Assembly: GCF_014873535.1 (NCBI RefSeq)
Contig: NZ_JADBEF010000001.1
Span: 2,046,001-2,110,000 of the forward strand
Length of the DNA stretch: 64,000 nt
Source: Nonomuraea africana
GTDB lineage: Bacteria > Actinomycetota > Actinomycetes > Streptosporangiales > Streptosporangiaceae
Reading direction: 5' to 3'
The position numbers were made by a program, and so were the translations under genes. Below the pieces are notes generated by a model. The model searched no databases, was not told where the DNA came from, and was given only the letters and a program-made list of their open reading frames with translations. Positions 7,647 to 16,559 of this stretch are shown in pieces (the first letter of the stretch is position 1; the number at the start of each line of letters is the position of its first letter).

Positions 7647-8453
7647 CTACTTCAGCGCGCCCGCCGTCAGTCCCGTGACGATGCGGCGCTGGAAGAACAG
7701 GACCAGCAGCACCAGGGGGATCGTGACGAGGACGCCCGCCGCCATCTGCGTCCCGAACGGGGTGTCGAACTTGGCCGCGCCGGTGAACTGCGCGATGCGT
7801 ACCGTCGCCGTCTGCCGCCCCGGATCGTTGATCATGGTGACCGCGATGATGAACTCGTTCCACGTCGCGATGAACGCCAGGATCGCGGTGGTGAAGATCC
7901 CGGGCGCGGCCAGGGGGAGCATCACCCGCCGGAAGGCCGCGAACGGCGTGCAGCCGTCGATCATCGCCGCCTGCTCCAGCTCGTACGGCAGCTGCCGGAA
8001 GAACGTGGTGAGGTTCCACACGGTCAGCGGCAGCGCGAACGACATCGACGGCGCGATCATCGCCTGGTAGGTGTTGATCCACCCGATCGCGGTGAACAGC
8101 TTCAGCAACGGCACGATCAGCAGCGCCCCGGGGAACATGGAGACCGCGATGATCAGCGCCAGGATGAGGTTCTTGAAGCGGAACGTCAGCCTGGCCAGGG
8201 CGTAGGCCGCCATCGTGCCGATCAGCAGCGTGACCGCGGTCGTCACCCCCGCGACGATGAGGCTGTTGCCGAGCGACTGGCCGAACCCGACCCCCTCCTC
8301 GAAGACCGCCTGGTAGGACTCGAGAGACCATGGCGCAGGGATGGGGGACTTGTCGTATATGTCGGCGGTGCGGCGGAAGCTCGACACCACCATCCAGTAG
8401 AACGGCACCAGGCAGTAGAGCGCGATGCCGATCATGCCGGTCCTACGCAGCAT
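7647..8453 (-). CDS. sugar ABC transporter permease (MalG type)
   Basis: 268 aa, about six membrane segments. The EAA loop that contacts the ATPase is EQAAMIDGCTPFAAFRRVMLPL at about residues 158-179, with the family order after it (APGIFTTAILAFIATWNEF). One of two inner-membrane subunits of a carbohydrate uptake porter (CUT1). The start overlaps the end of the partner permease by 11 bp. No ATPase gene is present in the operon; CUT1 systems in actinomycetes often share a general MsiK-type ATPase encoded elsewhere. Confidence 0.93.
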   Translation of the reverse strand: MLRRTGMIGIALYCLVPFYWMVVSSFRRTADIYDKSPIPAPWSLESYQAVFEEGVGFGQSLGNSLIVAGVTTAVTLLIGTMAAYALARLTFRFKNLILALIIAVSMFPGALLIVPLLKLFTAIGWINTYQAMIAPSMSFALPLTVWNLTTFFRQLPYELEQAAMIDGCTPFAAFRRVMLPLAAPGIFTTAILAFIATWNEFIIAVTMINDPGRQTATVRIAQFTGAAKFDTPFGTQMAAGVLVTIPLVLLVLFFQRRIVTGLTAGALK

Positions 8454-9411
8454 CGGCGGTCTCCTTCTCGCGGGCGCGCACGTCGCTCAGCAGGTCCGCG
8501 CCCAGCAGCTTGACGAACACGAAGGCGATCAGCGCGATGTACACGAACAGCGCCGTGCCGTACGCCGAAGCGGGCCCGTAGTGAACCCTGGTCGCCTCGT
8601 CCCAGATCAGCCCGGACAGCGTCTCCACCGAGTGCTTGCGCGGCCCGATGAGCACGTACGGCAGGTCGAAGATGCGCAACGCGTCCATCAACCGGAACAG
8701 CACCGCCACCAGCAGGGCGGGCTTGACCAGTGGCAGCGTGATGCGCCAGAACGTCTGCCTGGGCGAGGCCCCGTCCACCCTGGCCGCCTCGTAGACCTCA
8801 CGCGGGATGATCTGCAGCCCGGCCAGCACGAGCAGGCCCACGAACGGGGCCGTCTTCCAGGTGTCCGCGACGATCACGGCCAGCTTGGCGTAGACGCCCT
8901 CGGCGGTCCACAGGATCTCCGTGCCGAGGAGCGTGTTCGCCACCCCGTCCGCCTGGAAGATCCACTTCCACATGAGCCCCGACACCGCGGTCGGCACCGC
9001 CCACGGGATGAGGATGCTGGCCCGCAGGACCGCCCGCCCCCGGAAGGCCCTGTTCATGACCAGCGCCATCGCCACCCCGAGCACGACCTCGAGCAGGACG
9101 GTGACCACCGTGAACAGCGTGGTGTTGAAGGCGGCGTTCAGGAACCGCTCGCTCACCACGCCCGCGTAGTTGGCCAGTCCGGAGAACCGCTCACCCTCCA
9201 CCACGAAGCCGTCGGCGTCCAGCGTCTCGCCGCTGGTGTAGAACGACTCGCGCAGCGCCGCCACCAGCGGGTAGAACACCACCAGCGCGAGCACGACCAG
9301 CGTGGGCGAGAGCATGGCCGCCGCCAGCCACGACTGCCCGCGCGCGACCTCCCGCCGTCGCCTGCCCGGCCCGGTCGCGACCGGGCGCCGCTCCTCGGTC
9401 AGCGTGACCAC
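8443..9411 (-). CDS. sugar ABC transporter permease (MalF type)
   Basis: 322 aa. A basic cytosolic N-terminus ([12 protein letters not shown]) leads into about six membrane segments beginning WLAAAMLSPTLVVLALVVFYPL. The EAA loop is EVYEAARVDGASPRQTFWRI near residue 210. Partner of the MalG-type permease, with which it overlaps by 11 bp. Encoded downstream of the binding lipoprotein in the same leftward operon. Specificity cannot be read from the permease. Confidence 0.93.
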   Translation of the reverse strand: MVTLTEERRPVATGPGRRRREVARGQSWLAAAMLSPTLVVLALVVFYPLVAALRESFYTSGETLDADGFVVEGERFSGLANYAGVVSERFLNAAFNTTLFTVVTVLLEVVLGVAMALVMNRAFRGRAVLRASILIPWAVPTAVSGLMWKWIFQADGVANTLLGTEILWTAEGVYAKLAVIVADTWKTAPFVGLLVLAGLQIIPREVYEAARVDGASPRQTFWRITLPLVKPALLVAVLFRLMDALRIFDLPYVLIGPRKHSVETLSGLIWDEATRVHYGPASAYGTALFVYIALIAFVFVKLLGADLLSDVRAREKETADAA

Positions 9412-9480
9412 CGTCCTGCTACCTCCCTCGGTCCGTACGGCATGCCGTACCGGATGACCATGCCCGAACAGCGTGCCCGG

Positions 9481-10740
9481 CTACTTGAGCAGCGGGCCGA
9501 GCGCGGACTGCAGCTCGGTCAGCGCCTGGTCGGCGGGCTTGGTCCCGGAGACGATCGCGTAGGCGGACTCCTGGATGGCCGCGGTCACGTCGCCGTACTT
9601 CACCGCGGCGGGTCGCGGCTTGGCCGCCAGGATGGCGTCCTTGAGCGCGGGCAGGTACGGGTACTTCTTGATCAGCTCGGGGTCCTCGTACAGCGAGGCG
9701 CGGGCCAGCGGGGTGGAGTTGATCAGCGCGAACGCCTTCTCCTGCTCGGCCGAGGTGACGAAGGCGATGAAGTCCTTGGCGGTCTCCTTGTGCTTGGAGA
9801 AGGACGAGACCGCCAGGTTGTTGCCGCCGAGCGTGCCCGCGCCCGGACCGGTCAGCCCGGGGATCGGCGCCACGTCGAACTTGCCGTTGACCTTGCTGGA
9901 GCCGTCGGTCTTGCTGGCGTTCTCGTACATGTAGGCCCAGTTGCGGTAGAAGAGCAGCTTGCCCTCCTGGAAGGCGACTCTGCCCTCCTCCTCCTTGTAG
10001 GTGATGGCCTCCTTGGGGATCAGCCCGCTCTTGAAGCCGTCGGCGAGGAACCTGGCGCCCTGCTTGGCCGCGTCGCTGGTGAGTTGCGGCCGGCCGGAGT
10101 CGTCAAGGAACCGGCCGCCCGCGGAGTTGATCACCTCGGCGAAGTTGACGGTCAGGCCCTCGTACTTGTCGAACTGGCCGCCGTAGCAGCTCATGCCCTT
10201 CTGCTTCGGCAGCACCTCGGCGCAGATCTTCTTCATCTCGTCCCAGGTCCTGGGCGGCTGCTCGACCAGGTCCTTGCGGTAGTACAGCAGGCCCGTGCCG
10301 GTGAACAGCGGCATCGCATAGAGCTTGCCGCGATACTTGCCGGTCTCGATGGAAGGAGGCAGGAAGCCGGTCACGTCGAAGCGCTGCCCGGTCAGCTCGT
10401 CGGCCCACCGGTTGGCGGCGAACTCGCTGGTCCACACCGCGTCGATGAGGATCACGTCGAACGAGTCGGACTTGGTCTGGGCGTTCTGGATGAGCTTGCG
10501 CCGCTGCTCGTCCGCGCTCTCGGGCAGCAGGACGGAGGTGACCTTCTGGTCGGGGTGTGCGGCGTTCCAGGCGTCGACGATCTTCTGGGTTGCCTCGGCC
10601 TCGAACTTGCCGCTGGCGAAGGTGATCGGCCCGCGGTCGCCGCCGCCGGACTCGGCGGCCTTCTCCGCGGTGGGGGTGGAGCCGCAGGCCACCAGGCTCG
10701 CGCCCAGGGCCAGGACGGCCGCGATCTGCTTACCGTGCAT
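9481..10740 (-). CDS. extracellular sugar-binding lipoprotein of ABC importer
   Basis: 419 aa. A type II signal peptide ends in the lipobox LVAC (Cys about residue 19), followed by a Ser/Thr-rich linker, so it is tethered outside the membrane. The body matches the family 1 solute-binding fold (ITFASGKFEAEATQKIVDAWN, later YAMPLFTGTGLLYYRKDLVE and GTLGGNNLAVSSFSKHKETAKDFIAF). It delivers a sugar to the two permeases encoded downstream. Its start overlaps the end of the oxidoreductase gene by 11 bp. The ligand is not known. Confidence 0.93.
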   Translation of the reverse strand: MHGKQIAAVLALGASLVACGSTPTAEKAAESGGGDRGPITFASGKFEAEATQKIVDAWNAAHPDQKVTSVLLPESADEQRRKLIQNAQTKSDSFDVILIDAVWTSEFAANRWADELTGQRFDVTGFLPPSIETGKYRGKLYAMPLFTGTGLLYYRKDLVEQPPRTWDEMKKICAEVLPKQKGMSCYGGQFDKYEGLTVNFAEVINSAGGRFLDDSGRPQLTSDAAKQGARFLADGFKSGLIPKEAITYKEEEGRVAFQEGKLLFYRNWAYMYENASKTDGSSKVNGKFDVAPIPGLTGPGAGTLGGNNLAVSSFSKHKETAKDFIAFVTSAEQEKAFALINSTPLARASLYEDPELIKKYPYLPALKDAILAAKPRPAAVKYGDVTAAIQESAYAIVSGTKPADQALTELQSALGPLLK

Positions 10741-11971
10741 GGGGGGTGGTTCCTTCCAGAGTGACGATCTCGCCCTCGAGGCGGGACCTCTCGGCCGCCC
10801 AGGCGATCAGATGGCTGTGCAGGCTCTCGCCGGGCGAGGAGAGAATGGGGGAGCGGTCCCTGGTGGCGACCGCGGTGAGGAAGGCGTCCACGAGCCCCTG
10901 GTCGCCGCCGCCGTGCCCGCCGGCGGCGCCGGCGTCTCCCATGGGCCGGGTGTCGACCGTCTCCACCTCGCGGGTGACGAAGTCGTGGACGGTCAGGCGC
11001 TCCCCGTCGCCCTCGATCGAGCCGCGGGTGCCGAAGATCCGAGTCTGCCGGTGGCCGGCCGGGGTGAAGCCGGTCATCGTGAACGACGCGGTGGCGCCGC
11101 CCTCGAACTCCATGTTCACGACCTGGTGGTCCACCACGTCGTTGTCGCAGTCGTAGACGCACCTGCCGTACGGGCCGGTCCTGAGCGCCTCCAGCAGTCC
11201 CCGCTCGGAGACGTCGTCGGAGAGCACCGACGCCGGCCACACGTCCTGCCCGGCCAGCGGCAGGTAGATGCGCTGGGCGGCGTACGGGCAGTCCGCCGCG
11301 ACCGCGCAGTCCAGGCAGCGGTCCGCCGCACCCGCGGGCTTGTTCTCCGGGCGGAAGTGGTGCAGCCCGCCGAACGACGACACCCTGGTGACCCGCTTGC
11401 CGGTGATGTGCACCAGCCAGTCGAGGTCGTGGCTGGACTTGGCGAGCAGCATGAACGTCGACTCGTCCGTCCTGCGCCAGTTGCCGCGGACGTAGGAGTG
11501 CGCCTGGTGCCACCAGCCGACCGGCTCCAGGTGCTGGACGCTGACGATCTCGCCGATCCATCCCGCGTCGAGCAGCGCCTTCAGCGCGCTGGTGTACGGG
11601 GTGTAACGCAGCACGTGGCAGACGGCGAAGATCGCGTCGTGCCGGTCGGCGGCGGCCACGATCCGGTGGCAGTCCTTCTCCGTGACCGCCATCGGCTTCT
11701 CCAGCAGGATGTCGTAGCCGAGCGCGGCGAAGCGCTCGGCGGGCTCGACGTGGTCGGCGTCCTGCGTGGCGATGACCACCGCGTCCGCCTGGCGGGGGAG
11801 CGCGGCCAGCTCGCGCCAGTCGGCGTACGGCGTCGCGCCGGGGAACCTGCCGCGCCGTACGGGGAGCGGGTCGGCCACCGCGACCACCTGGGCGCGGCCG
11901 GACTCGACGGCGTGGCGGGCGTAGGAGGTCCCCCGAGAACCCGCGCCGACGACGGCGAGAGTCACCATCAT
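10730..11971 (-). CDS. Gfo/Idh/MocA family oxidoreductase
   Basis: 413 aa. NAD(P)-dependent sugar or inositol-type dehydrogenase. The Rossmann loop VGAGSRGTSYA is at residues 8-18, and the EKPMAVTEKDC motif characteristic of the family is near residue 92. A Cys-rich insert (RCLDCAVAADCPYAA) around residue 230 is found in a subset of these enzymes and could bind metal. First gene of the leftward sugar operon, divergent from the ROK regulator. It probably begins breakdown of the sugar brought in by the operon's ABC importer. Confidence 0.9.
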   Translation of the reverse strand: MMVTLAVVGAGSRGTSYARHAVESGRAQVVAVADPLPVRRGRFPGATPYADWRELAALPRQADAVVIATQDADHVEPAERFAALGYDILLEKPMAVTEKDCHRIVAAADRHDAIFAVCHVLRYTPYTSALKALLDAGWIGEIVSVQHLEPVGWWHQAHSYVRGNWRRTDESTFMLLAKSSHDLDWLVHITGKRVTRVSSFGGLHHFRPENKPAGAADRCLDCAVAADCPYAAQRIYLPLAGQDVWPASVLSDDVSERGLLEALRTGPYGRCVYDCDNDVVDHQVVNMEFEGGATASFTMTGFTPAGHRQTRIFGTRGSIEGDGERLTVHDFVTREVETVDTRPMGDAGAAGGHGGGDQGLVDAFLTAVATRDRSPILSSPGESLHSHLIAWAAERSRLEGEIVTLEGTTPHAR

Positions 11972-11979
11972 GCCTCCAC

Positions 11980-12049
11980 TTATGTAACCGGATTACGTAT
12001 GTCGGCTGATGCTAGGATCCTGGCGGTTGGTCGTCAATGGGGTAATTAC
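11980..12049. promoter_or_regulatory. two ROK-type operator candidates between divergent genes
   Basis: The 95-bp divergent gap holds two sites built from the same half-site. At 11982-11998, ATGTAA and TTACGT flank CCGGA (one mismatch from perfect symmetry). At 12042-12049, GTAATTAC is a perfect 8-bp palindrome. Both present GTAA and TTAC, which suits a dimeric regulator. The adjacent ROK protein is the obvious candidate, controlling both its own gene and the sugar operon. Confidence 0.6.
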
Positions 12050-12066
12050 GAAAGCGGGTCTCATAA

Positions 12067-13152
12067 GTGCTGGGGGACGCGTCTCTGGTGCGCAAGGTCA
12101 ACACCCAGGCCACGCTGCGGGCGCTGCGGAGCGAGGGCGTGACCACGCTGACCCGGCTCGGCCGCATCACCGGGCTGTCCAGGCAGACCGTCGAGGCGGT
12201 GCTCGACGAGCTCGGCGAGCGCGGCTGGGTCAGGGAGGTCCCGCCCGACGGCGGCGCGATGGGCAGGCCCGCCAGGCGGTTCGCCTTTCGCGCGGACGCC
12301 GGTTACGTGCTGGGCGTCGACGTCGGCGCCAACAAGATCCTCGTGTCCCTCGCCGACCTCAACGGTCAGGTGGTCGCCTCCGAGCGGGCGCTCGTCGAGG
12401 AGGCGGCCTCCGCGCCCGAACGGCTGGCGGCGGCCGAGCGCACCGCCCTGGCGTGCGCCGACAGGTTCGGCATCGCCAGATCGCGCGTCTGGGCCGTCGC
12501 GGCGGGCACCGTCGGCATCGTCGACAGGTCGGGCCGCGTCACGCTCTCCCTGGTGCTGCCCGGCTGGACGGGCGTCGACCTGGCCGCGCACGCGGGCCGC
12601 TGGTTCGGCTGCAAGGGCCTGGCCGACAACGACGCGAACCTGGCCGCGCTGGCCGAGCACTGGTGCGGCAGCGCCCAGCACACCCAGGACATCGTCTACG
12701 TGCTGGCCGGCCGCCGGGCCGGTGCGGGCATCCTCATCGGCGGCAGGCTGCACAGGGGGCGCAGTGGCGGCGCGGGCGAGATCGGCGCCCTGCGGCAGGT
12801 CGGCTGGGAGGACGCGGGCCGCGCGCTGACCGAGAAGGGCAGCCCCGACGAGGTGTTCGCCGCGGCCGGCGCGGGCGAGCAGCCCGCGGTGGACGCGGTC
12901 GACAGCTTCGCGTGGAACCTCGCGGTGGGCACCTCGGCGCTCATCCTCGCCATTGATCCCGACCTGGTGGTGATCGGCGGCGGCTACGCCCGCGCGGGCG
13001 AGGTGCTGCTCGCTCCGCTCCGCCGCCACCTGGACGACCTGTGCCTCAGCGTGCCCGAGGTGGTGATCTCCACGTTCGGGGACGAGAGCGTCGCGCTGGG
13101 CGGGGTACGGCTGGCGCTGGACCACGTGGAGCGCGAGGTGCTCGGACTCTGA
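12067..13152 (+). CDS. ROK family transcriptional regulator
   Basis: 361 aa from a GTG start. An N-terminal winged helix (VTTLTRLGRITGLSRQTVEAVLDELGERGWV, about residues 23-53) is fused to a ROK sugar-sensing domain with the phosphate-binding DVGANKILVSLADLNG segment. The ROK zinc motif CxCGxxGCxE is absent: the corresponding region reads HRGRSGGAGEIGALRQ. Zinc-dependent sugar binding or kinase activity is therefore unlikely. Divergent from the sugar operon, so it is the likely repressor. Confidence 0.9.
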   Translation: MLGDASLVRKVNTQATLRALRSEGVTTLTRLGRITGLSRQTVEAVLDELGERGWVREVPPDGGAMGRPARRFAFRADAGYVLGVDVGANKILVSLADLNGQVVASERALVEEAASAPERLAAAERTALACADRFGIARSRVWAVAAGTVGIVDRSGRVTLSLVLPGWTGVDLAAHAGRWFGCKGLADNDANLAALAEHWCGSAQHTQDIVYVLAGRRAGAGILIGGRLHRGRSGGAGEIGALRQVGWEDAGRALTEKGSPDEVFAAAGAGEQPAVDAVDSFAWNLAVGTSALILAIDPDLVVIGGGYARAGEVLLAPLRRHLDDLCLSVPEVVISTFGDESVALGGVRLALDHVEREVLGL

Positions 13153-13711
13153 TCGCGGGCCGCCGGTCGATCCGTCCCGCCCAGACCGCGCCCGCCAGCG
13201 TCACGACCTCGGCCGCGATCCTGACCAGGACGACCGGGTCGGGAGCGTCGAGCGCCATCCGCGCGGGGTCGGCCGTCGCCAGCAGAGGTACGGCCGCCAG
13301 CCACCACAGCGACCGCCGCCTTGGCTGTACCCGGCGCACGGCAAGGATCGTCAGGCCGGCACAGGCCAGCAGCGGCCCGGTGACCGCTCCGACGGGACCG
13401 CTGCCGGCGTAGAGCGGGTCGCTCGTCAGGAACGCCGGCTCGACGGGGAGGGTCGTGGCATCGGCGAAGACGACGCCGGTGCCGAGCGCCCAGGCCTTGA
13501 TCCCGGTCGGCAGCGCGAGCGGCAACGCGAGCCGTACCCGGCCCATGACGGTGAGGGCCAGGGCGAGCGCGGACAGCGCGCACCACACGGGGATCGACGT
13601 GACATAGGGCAGCGACGCGGCAAGGTTGGCCGTACCGAGCGCGGTGACGCCGAGGTGCAGCCCATCAGCCCACAGCGGCGCCGTGGTGGCATGCCAGACC
13701 CGCTCCCGCAC
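13046..13711 (-). CDS. predicted multi-pass membrane protein
   Basis: 221 aa if the GTG at 13711 is used (VRERVWHATTAPLWADG); the open frame continues upstream to 13975, but that part is low-complexity Arg/Pro sequence. About five hydrophobic segments are visible, for example WCALSALALALTVMG, then GAVTGPLLACAGLTILAV and LWWLAAVPLLATA. The last 35 codons lie antisense to the end of the ROK gene, so the true end or start may differ. No family recognised; the general layout suggests a small integral membrane protein. Confidence 0.5.
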   Translation of the reverse strand: MRERVWHATTAPLWADGLHLGVTALGTANLAASLPYVTSIPVWCALSALALALTVMGRVRLALPLALPTGIKAWALGTGVVFADATTLPVEPAFLTSDPLYAGSGPVGAVTGPLLACAGLTILAVRRVQPRRRSLWWLAAVPLLATADPARMALDAPDPVVLVRIAAEVVTLAGAVWAGRIDRRPAIRVRAPRAPRGPAPAVPRPARRSRPRTWRSPPRAR

Positions 13712-13792
13712 GCCGTTGGCGAGCGGTCCCGCCGCCAGGCAACACCGAGCCTCTCTGAGTGGGCCGCCGGTTCCCCGACGTTGCTTCTGGCC

Positions 13793-13808
13793 TGCGCCTA
13801 TAGGCGCA
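13793..13808. repeat. perfect 16-bp palindrome TGCGCCTATAGGCGCA
   Basis: Lies in the roughly 300-bp non-coding stretch (13712-14009) between the membrane protein and the secreted-protein gene. It is fully self-complementary without a spacer, which is unlike a terminator hairpin and more like a protein-binding site. A second, small hairpin with a GCAA tetraloop (stem TCCCC/GGGGA) follows near 13853-13866. Otherwise the stretch appears empty. Confidence 0.5.
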
Positions 13809-14009
13809 TGGAACCGACGTTGACCTGTTGCCCTCCCCGACAGGAAGGCCCTTCCCCGCAAGGGGGATCGCTTTCTCACAGGTTCTTGTTGACCATTCGG
13901 CGTACAAGGGGGCCACCGCCCGGCAGGATGGCTTGGCGGCTTTCCGGCATGGACCGGAAATCGGCGCTCGTGCACAGTCGGCGAAGTCCGTCAATGATCG
14001 GGAGGCTTC

Positions 14010-15047
14010 ATGCGCGCGGTTCCCTCCATCGCGGCAGCGGTCCTTACCTTGCTTCTCAGCTTCACCATCGCCCCTTCCCCGCCGGCTGCCGCCTCCGCCG
14101 CGGCCTTGCCGGGCGGCAAGGCCACCTATGTCGTCTCGCAAGGACACCTGAAGGCCGCATCCAGGCAGAACTGGGTAAGACTCGGCAGCTACCGCTTCGC
14201 CGCCGACGGCACGGTGACCGCGGCTCTGCATCTGTGGTGGCAGCGCCATCCCGAAGCCAGGCAGGGCACCGGCACCACCCCCGACTCAGGCTGCACCACC
14301 AAGGCAGGCGGATCCGGATCGCGTCCCCGTACCTGCGAGGTGCTCACCGCCGGCGGCTTCACCGGCGCCCCCGATGAGAACCGCACCGGGACGTACACCG
14401 TGTCCGGCGACGTGGTGAGCATCCGGTGGAAGATCGCCCAGACGTGGACCGAGCAGTGGTACGTGCGGCCCTCCTCCGACGGCACGCTTGCTCGTCTGGA
14501 CCTCAAGCAGAGCACGCTGGCCACCCACGGCTACGGATACGGCAGCAACGCGGCGCTCGGCACCCGGCGCGCGATGAGTTCGGTGAAGGCGTTCGCCGGC
14601 ACGCTCAGGCAGGATCTGGCGAGCTGGGCGGGCGGCAAGATCGTCACCTCCAGCGGTCAGAGGTTCGCCCATTCCTCCTTCCGCACCTGCGCCAGCACCA
14701 CCTGGTGCCTGACCTACCTCCAGCCGTCGTCCACGGGCGCCTGCCAGAAGTCGGGCGGCTGCCCCAAGTACGGGGGCGGAACGAGCGCGAACGTGAGTTC
14801 CATCCAGTACTACCTCACGAAGATCTCCAATACCGATCGCCGTGACACGTTGTGGCACTGGTGCACCTGTCTGGCGATGGAGCGCGGCGAGTTCTGCTAC
14901 ACCGGCAACTCCCACGTCAAACCGCTCATGCAGATCATCGACGACAAGGGCGCCTTCCGCGGGTGGGTCGGTGCCGAAGCCTCCTTCTCACCCGGTTCCA
15001 GGGCCGCGGACATGATGGCGGTGTTCCGCATCACCGACTTCCGCTGA
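14010..15047 (+). CDS. secreted protein of unknown function
   Basis: 345 aa, preceded by GGGAGG. Residues 1-32 are a Sec signal peptide (VPSIAAAVLTLLLSFTIA, then Ala-rich cleavage region). The mature part has eight or more Cys residues in the second half (CASTTWC, ACQKSGGC, WHWCTCLAMERGEFC), compatible with disulfides in an extracellular domain. Trp and aromatic residues are abundant, as in carbohydrate- or wall-binding proteins, but I recognise no domain. It appears to be a single transcription unit. Confidence 0.75.
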   Translation: MRAVPSIAAAVLTLLLSFTIAPSPPAAASAAALPGGKATYVVSQGHLKAASRQNWVRLGSYRFAADGTVTAALHLWWQRHPEARQGTGTTPDSGCTTKAGGSGSRPRTCEVLTAGGFTGAPDENRTGTYTVSGDVVSIRWKIAQTWTEQWYVRPSSDGTLARLDLKQSTLATHGYGYGSNAALGTRRAMSSVKAFAGTLRQDLASWAGGKIVTSSGQRFAHSSFRTCASTTWCLTYLQPSSTGACQKSGGCPKYGGGTSANVSSIQYYLTKISNTDRRDTLWHWCTCLAMERGEFCYTGNSHVKPLMQIIDDKGAFRGWVGAEASFSPGSRAADMMAVFRITDFR

Positions 15048-15120
15048 CCGGCCGCCCTGCCAGAGCATCTCGGGGGTCGCGACTGCCACATGACAGCTCG
15101 GCACGGTGTTGGATGGGCGC

Positions 15121-15696
15121 ATGCCCCAGACTGCTGTCACACGACTTCGTCAGGCCATCTCCCGAACCCATGGCGTCACTCGCGACCGTACCGCCACGGG
15201 ACGGTGCCCAGAGGACGCCGACGACCTCGTGGGCACCTTCGCTACGGACGGGGCACTCGGTTTCGATCCGTTCCCCTTCCTCCATGCCCTGCACAAGGCC
15301 GGCTCACATGCCATTGTCGTCGGCCAGGTCGCCGGCATCATGCACGGTTCCACCGAACTGACCGGCGACCTCGATCTCCTGTGGGACGGCACGCCTGCGG
15401 AGGCCCGCGCCCTGCGCGACGCCCTCGTCATCGCCGGGTGCACCGAGCCGCCCGACCTCGACCACGCGCAGGTGGCTTATCGGGTGACCGGTGCCAGCGG
15501 AGACTTGTGCACGCCGGCCCTGTCCTGGGGCGGCCTCGACGTCACCGCATGCCTGACCCGAGCCGCGTATGCGGACGACCCTTCCGGCTTCACGGTCCGC
15601 TATGCCGCGCTCGACGACCTCATCCGCATGCGGCGGGCCATCGGGCGGCCGAAGGACCACCGCCGCGCCGACGAACTCGAACGCCTGCGCACCTGA
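15121..15696 (+). CDS. nucleotidyltransferase-fold protein (MNT/AbiEii-like)
   Basis: 191 aa from the ATG at 15121; a GTG at 15106 is in frame. The core reads AIVVGQVAGIMHGSTELTGDLDLLWDG, with Gly-x-x-Ala, then Gly-Ser and the Asp-Leu-Asp metal-binding pair of the nucleotidyltransferase superfamily. The C-terminal DLIRMRRAIGRPKDHRRADELERL matches the common ending of this group (DLI..K....R.KD..D...L). Relatives include toxin nucleotidyltransferases and housekeeping proteins. No antitoxin partner is visible next to it, so a toxin role is not supported. Confidence 0.72.
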   Translation: MPQTAVTRLRQAISRTHGVTRDRTATGRCPEDADDLVGTFATDGALGFDPFPFLHALHKAGSHAIVVGQVAGIMHGSTELTGDLDLLWDGTPAEARALRDALVIAGCTEPPDLDHAQVAYRVTGASGDLCTPALSWGGLDVTACLTRAAYADDPSGFTVRYAALDDLIRMRRAIGRPKDHRRADELERLRT

Positions 15697-15805
15697 CCGC
15701 CCCGTCGCATAGGTGCTGCCGACAGCGGAACAGCACGCCGACCACCGATCACCCTAGACACTCGGCGGCATCATGCACTCCAGCCAAGGGCGATACCTTC
15801 CAGCA

Positions 15806-16351
15806 ATGAGCGAAGGGGCATCGAGCCGGAACGCCGTCATCATTCCCGGCGGGATGTACGGACCGCAGGCAGGACTGCTCGCCTACGCCGGCGAAGCAGC
15901 CGCCCGCCGTGGCGCCAACCTCGAACTGATCTCGTGGACACCGCCGAAGGGCCGCCCCCTGGTGGAGAGGCATTCCTGGGTCTACGAGCAGGTGACGTCC
16001 GTCGTGGAGAAGCTGGCGACACCGCTGCTGATCGGCAAGTCACTCGGCTCGTACGGCGCCGCCGTGGCCGCAGATCGCGGCCTGCCAGGTATCTGGTTGA
16101 CGCCGTTGCTCACGATGCCCGCATGCGTGGAGCCGTTGCGTCGGGCCACCCGGCCATTCCTGCTCGTCGGCGGCACCGCGGACGACTTCTGGGATGGCGC
16201 GCTGGCGCGGGAGTTGACGCCGCACGTCCTCGAGGTCACCGGCGCCGATCACGGGATGAAGGTGCCGGGGCCGCTGCACAGGTCCGCCGAGGTGCTCGGT
16301 CAGGTGACGACGACCATGGAAGCCTTTCTCGACAGCGTCGTCTGGCGTTAG
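15806..16351 (+). CDS. small alpha/beta hydrolase
   Basis: 181 aa from the ATG at 15806 (MSEGASSRNAVIIPGG). The nucleophile elbow is GKSLGSYGA near residue 79, and the catalytic His candidate is in GADHGMKV. An Asp is available in the preceding GTADDFWDG strand. The short length and minimal cap resemble dienelactone-hydrolase or YqiA-like esterases. Substrate unknown. The neighbours are unrelated single genes. Confidence 0.75.
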   Translation: MSEGASSRNAVIIPGGMYGPQAGLLAYAGEAAARRGANLELISWTPPKGRPLVERHSWVYEQVTSVVEKLATPLLIGKSLGSYGAAVAADRGLPGIWLTPLLTMPACVEPLRRATRPFLLVGGTADDFWDGALARELTPHVLEVTGADHGMKVPGPLHRSAEVLGQVTTTMEAFLDSVVWR

Positions 16352-16559
16352 CGGAAGTCCCACGCCGCCCAGCTTGCACGGACAGCTCGGGACAGAAAGC
16401 TGACGCTCAACAGGATGGGCTCCGGGCGTGAGCACGACGGGCGGGTATGCGCGGCGCGGGGCCGGCGTGAGAAGCGGCCGGCCGGATCAGCGCCACCAGG
16501 ACGGCCATCCCGACAGGCATGCGGCGCTCCGCGGTCTCAAGCGGGTGGAGCATGGCCTC

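Noticed and set aside
8425-10764. 779-aa rightward open frame over the sugar ABC operon
   Set aside because: It is antisense to two permeases and the binding protein, is extremely rich in Arg, Gly, Pro and Val in the way GC-rich shadow frames are, and has no domain.
15121-15696. Toxin-antitoxin call for the nucleotidyltransferase
   Set aside because: No adjacent antitoxin or HEPN partner is present, so only the fold can be supported.
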